Shown here piece by piece: positions 34,851 through 46,624 of a stretch of 64,000 bases of DNA. The stretch comes from Acheta domesticus (lineage: Eukaryota; Arthropoda; Insecta; Orthoptera; Gryllidae), in NCBI GenBank assembly GCA_031308135.1, contig JAHLJT010000631.1:191846955-191910954 (forward strand). The letters are read 5' to 3'. The translations under genes were made by a program, and so were the position numbers. Below the pieces are notes generated by a model. The model was not told the origin of the DNA, searched no databases, and saw only the letters and a list, made by a program, of their open reading frames with translations. Position 1 is the first letter of the stretch; each line of letters begins with the position of its first letter.

Positions 34851-35190
34851 TTTTTCCCTAGCTGCAACCGCGGGCGCGCCGCCTCCGAGGGCTTTCCTAC
34901 GGCGCTTCCCCGCAGCCCGGCCCTTTGGCGCCGCCCTTGCGCTCCCCGCCCCGCCCCGCCCCCGCCCCGCCCCGCCCCGCCCCGCCCCGCCCCGCCCCGC
35001 CCCGCCCCGCCGCCGCAACCCTTCGGTCAGCCCTCGCAGCCGCGCCGGCGCCTGCCATTAATCAGCGTCTTTGGAGCCGTCGGCCCTCGCGGGCCCCCAA
35101 GGGCGCCGCCGCCCCGCCTCTGCCCGCCGCGCACAGTGGGCGCCCGCTTTGGCACACGGGCGGCGCAGCCAGCGCCAGCTCATCGATATT
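34851..35190. other. GC-rich island containing a (CCCCG)n array
   Basis: CpG-dense island. Positions about 34945-35010 are a (CCCCG)n pentanucleotide array of about 13 units. Both sides are unique GC-rich sequence. The open frames are compositional. The island abuts a MITE on its right. Confidence 0.75.
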
Positions 35191-35200
35191 TTTTGTTGCA

Positions 35201-35456
35201 AATTGGCTGGCCTGGAACTAAAGTGGTCCACGAAACATTTTGGCTAAATTCTAGGGTATGGTAAATTTGCTCTGAACAGGTGAGCATCTATATATTCTAA
35301 AGTGGTGTGCGTGTCATTTGTCATTGTAGATACAGCAAAATAAAAGTACCTCTTTAGTTTTAGTATATTGTTGTAATGTTAGTCAATTTTAAAGAGGTGT
35401 AAGTCACATTGTACTATTCGTACTATAGACCACTTTAGTTTCAGGCTAGCCAATTG
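35201..35456. mobile_element. 256-bp MITE with ~28-bp terminal inverted repeats
   Basis: The left end starts AATTGGCTGGCCTGG and continues to GTGGTC at 35228. The right end at 35429-35456, read on the minus strand, starts AATTGGCTAGCCTGA and also ends GTGGTC. The arms differ at only two positions. Inside are two diverged direct repeats, TAAAGTGGTGTGCGTGTC near 35300 and TAAAGAGGTGTAAGTCAC near 35391. No clear target duplication is visible beyond the shared AATT, so the superfamily is open. There is no coding capacity. Confidence 0.85.
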
Positions 35457-35559
35457 GCCATCTCGGGATCATGTGTAACTCACCGGGACTCAGTCACATT
35501 TATCAATGATAGGTGCACGTGACTTTTTATGTGGGGGATCAGAATTTTCGTGCTGAATC
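35457..35559. other. Short spacer
   Basis: No feature recognised between the MITE and the SINE. Confidence 0.4.
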
Positions 35560-35746
35560 CGTTTTAACTCCCAGAATTGTTATCTCTGGGAGATGAGGTG
35601 AAATGATAATGATGATGAAGGACGAAATGGGCAATCACAAACATACGAGACACACAAACAAAACCATGCAAGAGGCGGGACTTGAACCCGCGATCCTTCG
35701 GTCCAAGACCGTCACGGCACTGCTTTAGCGATAGCCCGGATCGGCC
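35560..35746 (-). mobile_element. tRNA-derived SINE, family A, minus strand
   Basis: On the minus strand the head begins GGCCGATCCGGGC at 35746 and has a perfect B box, GGTTCAAGTCC (35677-35687), with a decayed A box. The tail then reads GCATGGTTTTGTTTGTGTG and CATCATCATTATCATTTCAC. It is the best-preserved family A copy. It superficially resembles a tRNA gene with a TTGG anticodon loop, but the acceptor ends do not pair and the family is repeated, so it is a SINE. Confidence 0.8.
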
Positions 35747-37453
35747 AATCATAGATTAATATTTTTTTAAATTTATTTTCTGTTCGACAATATGTCTTTC
35801 AGAGCATTGAAATTTACAATTGAAGATCTGTCGTTATGGACCCTAATAGTAACCTTTAAGAGGATTTACGAAGACGAAATTTAAAATTATAAAATTTTGT
35901 AAATATAACAAGGAAACGAAGTATGAGAAAATCAAATTACGGAGGATGAAACTTATCTTTAGGAAATTTGGAAATAATTCTACAAGGAAATGGATAAGTT
36001 TTACCATTAGATTTAGATTACAAATTTGAGCATGATGTAATGAAAAAAGAATACTAAAATATTGAGACTATGAGGCTTAATCAAATCTTGAATTTTAGGG
36101 AGATTTACTTCATTATGAACTTGTGTATTGGGAATAAACCAAGGTGCATGTAGATTGATAAATTCAGCTGTACGTCGTGTAAGTTGTCGTCTGTCAAGTT
36201 GTTTGTTTGGAAACAGTTGCTGCTTCAGTTGTGCGTTACACGCTCATGTAACAGCGACATATTCCATTTTCCATCTGCGACTGGGACATCGTCCATCTGG
36301 GACCCATATTCCGTCTGGGACTTCGAGGACAAAATATTAATTACTGGTAAACCGACTCCAGAGTTTTTTGGTGTGTGTTTTAGAGAAGCACGTGTATATT
36401 CCCATTATGTTCGTGAATCATTAGCATACCAAATAATTTTGCCTTGAATCCCTGGACATTGGTTGGGCTATTGAGCGAAAGAATATTAAATGGCGGCGGT
36501 AGTTCAGTTTTTGCTAGACTGGTGTAATTTCTGGGGCTCAACAAAGCTATATATTGTTACCATTTCTCCTCAACATCTGAATGCTGTCTGACGAGGATAT
36601 TAGATGAAAGGATATTAAAAGGGACAATTGCATTACTCTGTTTCGAGAGGAGGCAAGTCAAATCACGCTAGCACGAGCTACTTGCCCCTCCAAATCCAGA
36701 GAGGGGTGTACACGCTAAAGCTGAAGCAGCGCAAGGTGGCTGCATTTGTGGCTGCATTTGAAAATATTTTTGCCAGATTTGCTCTATAAAACAACAGAGA
36801 TTTGAATTATGATTCTGGTGCTGTTTTTTATACTTCATATTTATTTCCTTTCTAAATTCTGCCGAGCATAAAAATTTTCCTGTTATTTGGTGCAGAAATA
36901 CGTTTCAATGACGAATTATTTCCCAATTTTCGTTTTATGATAAATAATTCAATTATTTGTTTCACACGAACTGAAATACTTTAACAACTCTACACGAGTT
37001 AAAAAATATTTTAGCGGACAAGAATCTTTCTGTTAAACCTCCTAACGCGATTGTAGGAAATTAGCGTTATATTGCACTCTTAAGAAAACACGATTACCAA
37101 ATCAGGAACATTTGTAATCAAAATGTTTAAGGTGACTCGACGGTTTGAAATTTGACTGTTGTATTATTAGATTTTAATGGATAATTTATTTCCTTCTATA
37201 GAGGAAATTACATTAATAGAGCTACATCTGGGAAATAATTCTCAACTGACTTTTCCAGACTATCATTAGCAGATATCCAGTGACGTAAAAAGTTGCTATT
37301 TCAACGAACAATATTGCTGGCGAAGACAACGTCTCTAATTATTTTATTTGAAATAAAGACAAATCATCGATATAAACCACCCGCCAATACCCAATGACGT
37401 ACCGCCTCTCTGGAGCCATTTGTACCCCTTACTTTTAATTCTCACGCCAGTTG
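35747..37453. other. AT-rich, no gene seen
   Basis: AT-rich intergenic sequence. A 12-base tandem duplication (GTGGCTGCATTT) lies near 36737-36761. No other structure recognised. Confidence 0.5.
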
Positions 37454-37461
37454 CTCTAGAC

Positions 37462-37703
37462 CAGTGTTGTCAAGGTCGATGCCACGAGAGGGAGTTCGTG
37501 ACACGAGTGCCACGACGAAACCGCCCCTCACGCAGTCCATCACCCCTCCACCAGAGATAACGTCATCCCTATTGTAAAACGGCGGGATTACTACTGCTCG
37601 TATTAGTTCCCTTTCCCATCGCTAGCTGCGCAGAGAAGCTCGTGGCATGCTACGATGCCACGACGCGTGCCACAGCCACCAGTAGAAGACCTTGACACCA
37701 CTG
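37462..37703. mobile_element. hAT MITE, 242 bp, with perfect 8-bp target duplication
   Basis: The terminal inverted repeats are CAGTGTTGTCAAGGTC on the left and CAGTGGTGTCAAGGTC on the minus strand at the right, 15 of 16 bases identical. They fit the hAT terminal pattern YARNG. The target duplication CTCTAGAC is exact at 37454-37461 and 37704-37711. The interior is GC-richer than its surroundings and contains inverted GATGCCACGA-type words. It has no open frame of note, so it is a non-autonomous element. Confidence 0.96.
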
Positions 37704-37711
37704 CTCTAGAC

Positions 37712-37950
37712 GCAGTTCCTAGCGCCTGCTAACCTGCCTGCTCACCCTAGTACGCAGTGCCCGCAGTGCCTGCTAACCCCAGCACTCTAGTTCCCTTGCC
37801 GCGCCTGGTGGAGGGCCTGCGTTTCGGCCCACTGCGGAGCGCCGACCGCCTCGCGGGCGCCAGACGCCGTGCCGCGGCGCGCGCGGGAGCGAGGCCTCTC
37901 GCCGCGCACCTCGTTAGTGTTTTGTTCGATTCACGGCGGAAAACGTAAAC
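37712..37950. other. GC-rich block right of the hAT MITE
   Basis: CpG-dense, C-rich unique sequence ending sharply near 37950. A 63-codon open frame inside has no recognised domain. Confidence 0.45.
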
Positions 37951-39114
37951 CTCAAGTCGCAGTGGAAACTGCTGCAGGTTTGTTGAGCACCTATTCAGAG
38001 CTCATAATTTACACTCGAGGGGGAACTGAATGATGTAAAAGTTATTCCCACGCCGTTTGTTTTACAAACATTGCACAATGCGTACATCCTTCACAAAACG
38101 TATCCTGGCAAAATATTTCAATGAGACACCGGAGATCAAATCGGAATGCAAAACTTCATTGATTGGGATCAACTGAAGCTCCAGAATATATTTTAACCAT
38201 AAAAGAGCATTGTAACAATTGATATAGACAGATTATTAATAATCTCAACGTAGGTAAGCAGACTACAGAAAATTACCTGTTGCCTAAACTTCATCCTGTG
38301 TGGCAGAAATAATTGGTGGTGTGAATATGGTAATGTAATAAACATACACGTACAAATGTAGGTGTGTACCTAAAATACACGTATATAAATGTGTATAAAA
38401 ATACCCATCTTTTGACAATATTGCCATTTCTGCAATCAGTTATCAAAGTGATGTACTCTGTGCTTTCAATGACTTTGAAGGTCTATATAATATTCTGATC
38501 TTCTGAATAATATTTAAGGTCATTTTTATTTTGAAACGAGAATGAATTAAAACACAATATTTTGAACTAAATTTGTGAAAATTCAATAATATAATTATTG
38601 TTTAATATTTTTATCAAAGTTATTTGAATTTATGAATTTCATGAAATTTTTGTTTTCATTTTCTTCTGATCTGATTCATAGTGTTAGATAAATACAGAAA
38701 GTAATCAGAATCTGCTATTTACGTTTGGTTTTCCAGTGTTTTTCCTGATCACTAAAAAAGGTTCATTCGGTTTCCAGTGAACCTATGGATTTTTTTTCCT
38801 ATTTACATTGCATATTCGCAAACAATTTTTGCTTGCATCAACGTACTACTTCAAAAATAATTATCTTATATTCAAGCCAATTAGAATAAAATAAAATTTC
38901 AAAAATATTACTATTATTAATTCTTATTTTTAAAATCCGTAATTTCAAATTCTATTGATATAACTTGTTGATCGTAAGTCGCAACGTATTTTTTCCAATG
39001 TAATTAAACCCACATATAATACTTCATGCCTGGAGTTATTCTATATTTTTTCGACTTTCATACTGATATATACAAGTCAATGGGTTTTAATATTTTTCAT
39101 TGAAATTCATATTC
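37951..39114. other. AT-rich, no gene seen
   Basis: AT-rich intergenic sequence with no recognised features. Confidence 0.5.
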
Positions 39115-39685
39115 AAAACAAACGCGCATTTCCATGAAGCTTCGGACCGAAGACTTTTAAACCGGGCGCTATCCGGAACGCGCCTGCATTTCCATAGATA
39201 TCAGGCGGCAGGTCTCTGAGAGATTAGCGGAATATACGAGGCGTTTATTACATATACACTCTTCGCGAATAAAACGCTTCGCTTCACATGCAAGGGGTCG
39301 GTCGGGGCGTCAGTCCACAGCTCATACCTCGACGCAGAGGTGGCGGCGGCGGTGGCGGCGGTGCCAGCGGCGCCAGATCAATAGAAACAACACGTGTGAT
39401 CGTCGGAAAAAGCCCGATGGCCGATGCACGTGAGAGCGACGGTCGTCATGGCTAAGGGGAGGGGGCGGGGATGAGAAGGGAGGGAGGGGAGGGGAGGAGT
39501 GGGATTCGCTGGGAATTGCGTCCATTTGCGCCGATCCCCCGACCGACGTCACCGACAGTGTACACAATCATTTGCGTGCAGGGGCATAAATATTGGTTTC
39601 CATTTTTTTTTCTCGCGCAGCTCCACCAGCTGTTACGTACCGAACGTGGCGCGTACGGCAGGCGCGAGGTTTGGGAGCTAGGTGG
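39115..39685. other. CpG-rich island
   Basis: Non-repetitive CpG-rich sequence with a purine-rich G tract at 39455-39500 and short palindromes such as CTTCGGACCGAAG near 39138. Unlike most islands here it is largely free of tandem arrays, which makes a regulatory role more conceivable. No promoter element can be named. Confidence 0.45.
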
Positions 39686-40983
39686 GCGCTACAATGTCAT
39701 CGCATTTCCAAATATATTGTCGTGCTGGACGCCATTTGAGAATACTTGTAATATTTATTCATCTCTTAGGATTTATCTAATTTGGATAATACTAATTTAT
39801 CAAAAGGAAAGCGAAAACGAATAAAAAAGAGGCGAGCTTTTTTATATTGTTTTATATGGTAATTCTAGTAAATTTTGTAAGATGAAGGTTAAATAAACAC
39901 AGAAACACAGAATTGGCATAAATAAATATCTTATTACTAAATTCCAATTGACTGCACACTTCTACGTAATAATTGTTATTGAATTGAATATTGAATTATT
40001 TCGTTTATTAACACTATATTATACAAACAGCTTTTGCCGGTTGTTTTAAGGGTCCAATTTCATTTTTTTATATCAGGACAATTGTTCTACAATACGAACT
40101 GCATTTACTATTTTAGATACTAACATTGCTTCAGTGTTTTAAAAAATTGCTCTCTTTTCTTAAAAAACTGAATTATGAATTTCACCACACATGATGTGGA
40201 TCCATAAAATCAATGCTATTATAAAATATTGAAATCCTCCTAAATATGTGAGCATTAGCGCATTGTTTTTCATGAGTTCTATCACGTAATTATATTAAAT
40301 AAAATCATATCAAAATAAAACGGAAAATCACGAATAATTTTAAAATTAAGGAAATAAAAATGACATTTATTTTCCCGAAGTATGAAAAATGATGAAGTTA
40401 TCTTGAGAGGCATTGATGATGTTTTAAATGATTGCAAATTGATTATTGATCAGATAGGGTGCACGATACGAAAGGTAAAACTTATCACTTGGTGAGAACG
40501 CTTAAGTCATGTTACGAACTCGATCCCGCAACATTCGGCATCACGTTCTTGATCGCCGATCCAAACGTCACAGCGGCGAGCTATTTTTTTGTTAAATTAC
40601 TGTAAATCACATGTAAATTAAAATAACCCTTAGAAGAACTTCCTTGGAAGAGAATACAATGTGTAGAATCAGGCCAGCGAGTGGTTTAACTATGTATTAC
40701 AGTTTGAGTAAAAATATAACATGTATAATACATTTTAAGTAAAATAGTCTTCATGACATGAATAGAGAGTTACATCTATATTTTTATTTCTCCTTATCAA
40801 GTTCAAAGATCAGAATAAAATTTTAAATTTCAGTGTAACCACATTTTTAATTGCATAAGTGTGAATTCAATAGTCATGGGATAGAAATATATAATGAAAT
40901 TGTTTCACAAACAAACTAGTTAATAACTAATATTAAATGCTTTAGAGTTAATTAAATATGAAGCGGTAAATACGGAAACATTG
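39686..40983. other. AT-rich, no gene seen
   Basis: AT-rich sequence. A GC-richer stretch at 40490-40585 vaguely resembles a decayed tRNA-like head on the minus strand, but neither promoter box is convincing. Confidence 0.45.
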
Positions 40984-40985
40984 TA

Positions 40986-41860
40986 CGAGGCCAGTCTAAA
41001 AAGTATCCGACATTAATTTTTTCCGCGCAAAGTAGTGATTCTAAGGCGGCGCCACTGCGCACAGTGGAAGGAGGATTCTTAATGCGCATGCTTGAATTTT
41101 TTCACCGCGTTCGCTTGTGCCAGTCGCTGGCTGGCGGTCGCTAAGTAAGGTGCTGTTCGTAGTGTTCGTCGGATTTAGTTTTCTCGCAAGATGACTGAAC
41201 GAATTGAGCACAGATACTGCATCAAATTCTGTCAAAAGCTAGGTGATTCTCAAAGCCAAACAATTCGTAAGATTCAGCAGGTGTTTGGAGAAGATGCAAT
41301 GGGTGTAACACAAATTAAGCAGTGGTTCAACCGATTCAAAGATGGCCGCACATCAGCCGAGAGTGAGCAGAGTGGCGCCAGGCCCCAAACTGTTCGCAAT
41401 GCAGCTGTTGTTGAAAGGGTGCGAAATTTGGTGATGGCAGATCGCCGATTGACAGTGCGGGAGATGTTCTCCGGCGACTCCGTGACGCAATTCGGCGCAA
41501 AAGACCAGACATGTGGACGGCGAAAAACTGGCATTTGCATCATGACAACGCCCCTGCACATTCATCCAAATTGATCCACACTTTCTTAGCTTCTCTGGTT
41601 GTTTCCAAAATTGATGATGTCACTGAAAGGATTCCGTTTTGAGAGTAGAGAAGAAATAATGCGGAACGCGACGACGGAGCTGAACACCATTCGAAAAGAA
41701 GACTTCCAGAGGTGTTTCCAGCAGTGGACGGATCGGTGGGCTAAGTGTGTGGAAGCACAAGGGGCCTACTTTGAAGGGGATTAGGGTCCCAAATCTGTGG
41801 TTCGGTTGGTTCGAAATATTTTTTCTGGTCAAAGGTCGGATACATTTTAGACAGGCCTCG
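40986..41860 (+). mobile_element. Mariner-type transposon, internally deleted, 875 bp
   Basis: Terminal inverted repeats are seen as CGAGGCCAGTCTAAAAAGTA at the left and CGAGGCCTGTCTAAAATGTA on the minus strand at the right, matching over about 26 bases with two differences. TA dinucleotides at 40984-40985 and 41861-41862 give the TA target duplication expected for Tc1/mariner insertion. Intact mariners are about 1.3 kb, so roughly 0.4 kb is missing. The transposase remnant is 41191-41784. Both ends look intact, so the element could have been moved in trans, but it cannot move itself. Confidence 0.96.
41191..41784 (+). pseudogene. Mariner transposase pseudogene with two internal deletions
   Basis: The start codon at 41191 opens the N-terminal helix-turn-helix DNA-binding domain (residues 1 to about 95, with QIKQWFNRFKDGR and a GARPQTVRN linker). 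Near 41470 the frame changes and the text jumps to LRDAIRRKRPDMW and HHDNAPAHS, the region of the second catalytic aspartate. A second junction near 41600 skips to LFPKLMMSLKG and the C-terminus CVEAQGAYFEGD, ending at 41784. The first catalytic aspartate region and the PDLAP-type third aspartate region are missing. An intact family member is about 345 residues. The protein would be inactive. Confidence 0.94.
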
Positions 41861-41862
41861 TA

Positions 41863-43164
41863 TTGAAAATTATTTTTAAATTCTTAATACCAATCACTTA
41901 AATAAATAATTGAATATGTTCACCTGCACGCGGAATTTCAGTGTTCATTGTACGGGGTATGATCTGTACTAAGAAAAAAAAATTGTTACATTGATAGGTT
42001 TTTAATGTGGAGTGTAGAAAGTTCTAAAAATGTATAGACCTAGGCCACATCTGCTAGGTCTCCTCTTCTGATACTAACATTTTCACTGTTTAACTGAATA
42101 CTCAAACTTTTGGGATAATAGTTAACTAATGTCTGAAACCATTAACAATCTAGGATCAATTAGGATAAACACTTAGGATTAGAATATGCTTTACATTCGT
42201 AATTCTATCTCACATTAGATTTACTACAAAGTTTGCAAAAGTTTGAGACACCAACTCAGATGTGCACAATGACCTAGAGTCTAACAAAGTGTGTGAAGAA
42301 ACCTATTTCTAGAAAAACATCAATATCTACATCATTCGTCATCTCAATTTGACCCCACTATAATTTTTTCTTATTTCCCTGTGTCAATGGAAATCATTTT
42401 AATTCAATGTTAATGATAAATATTTAAAACTTATTTTACGTTTGAACTTTGACGGATTAACAGAAAGTGTCATTAATTTATGGAAGTACCAACAGTTAAA
42501 TATAGTACATTTGTGTGAAAGGCATTGGAATACTCAATGCCTGTTCTCATCTCTCAAATAACTATTCATTTTTAAATCCGTCATTCCCCATTTGCAATCA
42601 GTGTAACTCGTCTTAACGGATTCAACTGGTTCTCGTAAAATTTGGCCTCTTTCACAGGAGTCTTATTTATGACGGACCTGACATAATGAAGTAAAAATAA
42701 GTTTTATTACGCGTCAGCTCTTAAATCACTCAGGAATATAACCATTCACTTGCCTTTCTTTTCATACCTCCCCGTACTTTCTTTCCATTCCATTACAATT
42801 TGCTCATTAATGATATTTGTTAGTGCTTTTCCGCACTTCAAACATTGGCAGGTTTTCACGTTATCGTTTTGTCTCTTTCGAAAAACACTTTCATTCCGTA
42901 GACTAATGACAGGCACATCTTTCCGAACGTTCTCATTTCTTTGTATTTCAATTACAAAATTCATTGTACAAATTACAATAATTTGTAAGTATAGAAATGT
43001 AGAGAACAGACTTAACACATTAGTGTGTATCACAGAAAACGCTCATTATGTTTTGAAACATTATTTTGATATGCTCATGCTATCTATTTCACTTCAATTG
43101 CTACACCATGCTCCGTTCAATTTTCATCTGTAATTTATTCTTTTTCGTCTCCGGTCCTTTCAGT
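41863..43164. other. AT-rich, no gene seen
   Basis: AT-rich intergenic sequence, no features recognised. Confidence 0.5.
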
Positions 43165-43262
43165 AGCAACATTTGGCTCAGTTGGATAGGGCAGGAAAGG
43201 AAGGTATCAAGTGTGATGTGCCTGGTTCGAACCCGAGATCGAGTAACAAATTTACAATTGAG
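43165..43262 (+). mobile_element. tRNA-derived SINE head, family unclear
   Basis: A near-perfect A box (TGGCTCAGTTGG at 43174-43185) and a perfect B box (GGTTCGAACCC at 43224-43234) lie 50 bases apart. The acceptor ends do not pair and the T stem has a mismatch, so it is not a functional tRNA gene. The tail is short and AT-rich. No second copy was found in this window. Confidence 0.65.
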
Positions 43263-43539
43263 CTAAAATGGAAACGATACATGGATCACCTAACCACATT
43301 CTGTAGAAACGTCTGAGCCCGAAATAAATAATCTGCTACTTGAAGTAAATTTCTTCGCGCGAGATAAGTACCTCTAGAGATCACTGCACTTCATCTTGCA
43401 GCGAAGCTGGAAGATATTAGATAATAGAGGGAATACTAATTCATGTCTTTCAGCAATAATCAATCAGTTTCGTGGAGAAATGTCTTTTAATGGGATACGA
43501 CCGCTTAATGGAGGTGAAGGTTTCGTCAGGTTTCATTGT
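43263..43539. other. No gene seen
   Basis: Mixed composition, no features recognised. Confidence 0.4.
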
Positions 43540-43899
43540 ACGTATTATTTACAGTATACCAACCGGAAAATCGGCATCAGCGTTAAGCCCGTTAGCCCCC
43601 TTATTCGGTATTCGGTTAGTTTTTCCAAAGGCCGCACAATTCCCAGCCTCTGTGAGGTGGCCGCGAGTATAATTTCGGGGCTCGCACTCGGCGATTTAAT
43701 TAACTCTTGGAGGAGGTTCTTTCCGCAGCGCTAACTCGCGGATGTTTGCGCGATATCGTCGATGGCGCTCCGTGCGCGCTCCGTTTATTTTGTAGCGCGC
43801 AAACAGGGCTCGCAGCGACGCCAGGGCGGCGGGCGGCCGCGGCGGGAGGTGAGTGGCCGCGAGGTGCGTTGGGTGGTGTTGGGAGGCGACGGAGGGCGG
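43540..43899. other. CpG-rich island, non-repetitive
   Basis: CpG-dense unique sequence with AT-rich words embedded in it (for example GATTTAATTAACTC near 43694 and CCGTTTATTTTGTAGC near 43780). Embedded homeodomain-like TTAATTA words in GC-rich DNA are seen in some insect enhancers, but this is only suggestive. It leads into the G-rich repeat. Confidence 0.45.
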
Positions 43900-44520
43900 T
43901 GGGTGGCTGCGCGTTCTGACGGCAGGTGGCTGAAAAGTGTAAGTGGTTGCGGATGGCTACGGGGGGGGGGGGCGGTTGGCTACGCGGAGTAGTTTGCGGC
44001 GGGTGACGGTGGGTAGCAGTGGGTTAGGGGGTAGTGGCGGGTGGCGACAGATGGCGGCGTTTGGTAGCGGGTAGTGGTGGGTAGTGGTGGGTAGCGGTCG
44101 GTGGCGGCGGGTGGCGGCGGGCAGTCGGAGGGTGCGGGTATGGCGGTAAGTGGCAGCGGGTGGCGACGGATGGCGGCGTTTGGTGGCGTGTAGTGGCGGG
44201 TAGCAGCCGGTGGCAGCGAGTGCAGCGGGTGGCGGCGGGCAGTAGGAGGGTGCGGGTATGACGGTAAGTGGCAGCGGGTGGCGACGGATGGCGGCGTTTG
44301 GTGGCGGGTAGTGGTGGATAGTGGTGGGTAGCGGCGGGTGGCAGCGGGTGGCGGGGAGTGGCGCCGGGTGGCGGCGGGCATGTGGAGGGGGCAGGTATCG
44401 CGGTAAGTGGCAGTGGGTGGCGACGGATGGAGGAGGTTGGCGGCGGGTGGCGATGGGTAGTTGCGGGTGACGGCGGGTAGTTTTGGGTGGCGGCGGGTAG
44501 CACGGGGAGAGCAGGTGGCT
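43900..44520. repeat. G-rich GGGTAGCG-type array with ~120-bp higher-order repeat
   Basis: Degenerate 7- to 9-base units such as GGCGGGTGGC, GGGTAGTGGT and GGTAGCGG fill the tract. A longer unit is superimposed: GGTGCGGGTATGGCGGTAAG at 44131 recurs with changes at 44249 and 44390, followed each time by TGGCAGCGGGTGGCGACGGA or a close variant. The spacings are about 118 and 141 bases. A poly-G run lies near 43962-43972. Open frames on the minus strand with proline/histidine-rich period are array artefacts. G-quadruplex formation on the plus strand is plausible. Confidence 0.9.
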
Positions 44521-44760
44521 GTGAGGCGGTGGCGGCAGGAGCGGCGGCAACGGCTGCAGGAGCAAACGCCACCAGCAGCGAGCCACGGGGCGCGAGGTGT
44601 GACGGCCGTTCGAGTTGCGCTGCTGTTTATCTAGCGGTGAGCTCGGAAAACCCACGCTCGATGGTTTACCTTCCGTTATTTCCTTCTGCTTTACATTTGC
44701 ACACCCCGGCCTGTACGGAGAATCGGATGGCGAGCCATTGAACTCTGGGGCCTAGGACGC
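44521..44760. other. CpG-rich flank of the G-rich array
   Basis: GC-rich unique sequence that fades into AT-rich DNA near 44760. No recognised gene feature. Confidence 0.45.
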
Positions 44761-46620
44761 AGCGTCAAATTCAATTAAAGTTTTGGAAAGCGACCAAGAG
44801 AAGACTTGTGAGTTTTGTGTTTACATGATTTTGAAATATTTTTTCAAGTAATATTTGTCACCTAAGGAGAGCAATTCAATATTTTGGGTGTTGATTTAAG
44901 TATTTGTCCAAAACCGTTTGTTTGAATCATTCAGTATTTATAGAATATAAAATGTGGGAATGCGTCGAAACGGCGACAATGTGATTTCACTAACCGGTAC
45001 TGAAAATAGAAAGTATTAAGTGTTTGGAAAATATCCCTCATTTTAGGGTGAATACATGTACTTAAACTAATAGGGCTATCTGGTCCAAGAGAAGGGCACC
45101 TACACATTTTTTGTAATAATTTATGGTTTAAAACTAAACCATTCAACGATTTTGTTCAAATTCTCTTATCGAGGATGGATAAACCATTCAGTTTAAAATT
45201 ACTTATTATTATTATTTTTCATTGCCCAGTACTCATGTGAAAATAATGTTTTAAATGTTTAAAACAATAGAGACGTCGCTTCGTATTGTATATTTTTGAT
45301 CGTTTTGTGTTATTTTACTTTAGGTGGTATACCAATTATTCAATAATTTATGAGAAAAATTAATTTCTGTAAAATAAATAAGAATTATTGTTACAACATT
45401 AACTCAGCGAGCATGTTTTATTATGTAATTCTTGATACGCATTTAAATGGAAAATTTTCAAGAATTTTATACATTTCGAATGAAGTTTGAAATACACAAA
45501 CAGTAGTAAATTTATTTCATTGTAATTGTCAGAAATGAAGTATTATCTGACAATAATTTATAAAAGTCATTACAATATTATTAGGCAAAGTAATGAGCTT
45601 TACTTTTTGAAACTGACCATAACATGTTGTGTACTTATCGGTGTTGGACAAGCATGAGCATTTTTGCCCTAATTTTGCAATAAAAGCTCAAAATAGCAGT
45701 GGCAAAATTAAATATTACCTAAAATACTATTTACTAATATTTTCTGCTTTTGATACAAATCCGTCATGAGATTTACTCCGTTTGAACAAAGCAATTCACT
45801 TCTCCTTTTCGGTGAATTGTAATATTTTAAACTTACAATTAAGATAAAAATGTGTCTAGAAAAATTAAATAATTCCATGTTTTCTTTTCCTTTCGACTAT
45901 AAGATAAAATGTCGTTCAAAATTACAAAGGTTTAATGAATTAAGTATATCAAGAGAATTACAGACAATTAGATTTAAACCAAAAATGTTTTATAACATCA
46001 AAATTTACTGTGAATTGAATACCCCGCCTCCGAGAATTTATCTTCTAAAAATCCGTTCTATAATATTTTTAGGGGTCAAGTGCAAGAAACTCTGAAGTGC
46101 GCTATCACGAAGGCTTAACTGTTTCAATCTACCGCTCTCTACATTCTGCAGTATTGAAAACAAAATTTTAAAGATAGCATATTTTTATCTCCAATTATCG
46201 GACCGTTATTTAACTGAGATTAGGTTTGTGAAGCTTAACATTTTCATTAAGGCATGAGATTTCTTTTTAATATTTCGCTTGAGAACAGCTACATCTCAAC
46301 AAAATGTCTCGGTTCCTTCATAAAATGTTTTTTCTTCAAAACATTTTTTTATATTTCTCTTTAATGAATGTAGCGGGAAAAGCCACACAAGGACATCCTG
46401 TTGTACAGTGAGCTTCTGTAAAAAAGATGCCTCATGTTCAAGATACCTCTTTGTTGATTTAACGTGTATTGTCTGCTTTGGTTTTAATTTTCACGAAATG
46501 CTTTTCCTGTGAGATATTTTCAAAGAGATATAACCAATTAAATGAATTTTAAACTCTTTGAAATGAATGATAGAACATTACAAAAAAGAGAGAACGACAT
46601 ACAAAAATGTAGATTAATTA
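44761..46620. other. AT-rich, no gene seen
   Basis: Long AT-rich intergenic stretch without recognised features. Confidence 0.5.
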
Positions 46621-46624
46621 TGAC

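Noticed and set aside
35672..35746. Possible minus-strand tRNA gene
   Set aside because: The B box is perfect but the acceptor ends do not pair, the A box is decayed, and the head is joined to a tail shared with two other loci. It is a SINE.
40490..40590. Possible minus-strand tRNA-like SINE head
   Set aside because: Neither internal promoter box is convincing and no second copy was found.
43166..43242. Possible plus-strand tRNA gene
   Set aside because: Good A and B boxes, but they are spaced too far apart and the acceptor stem does not form.
43957..44655. Proline/histidine-rich minus-strand open frame of 232 codons
   Set aside because: It covers the G-rich higher-order array and has the array period.
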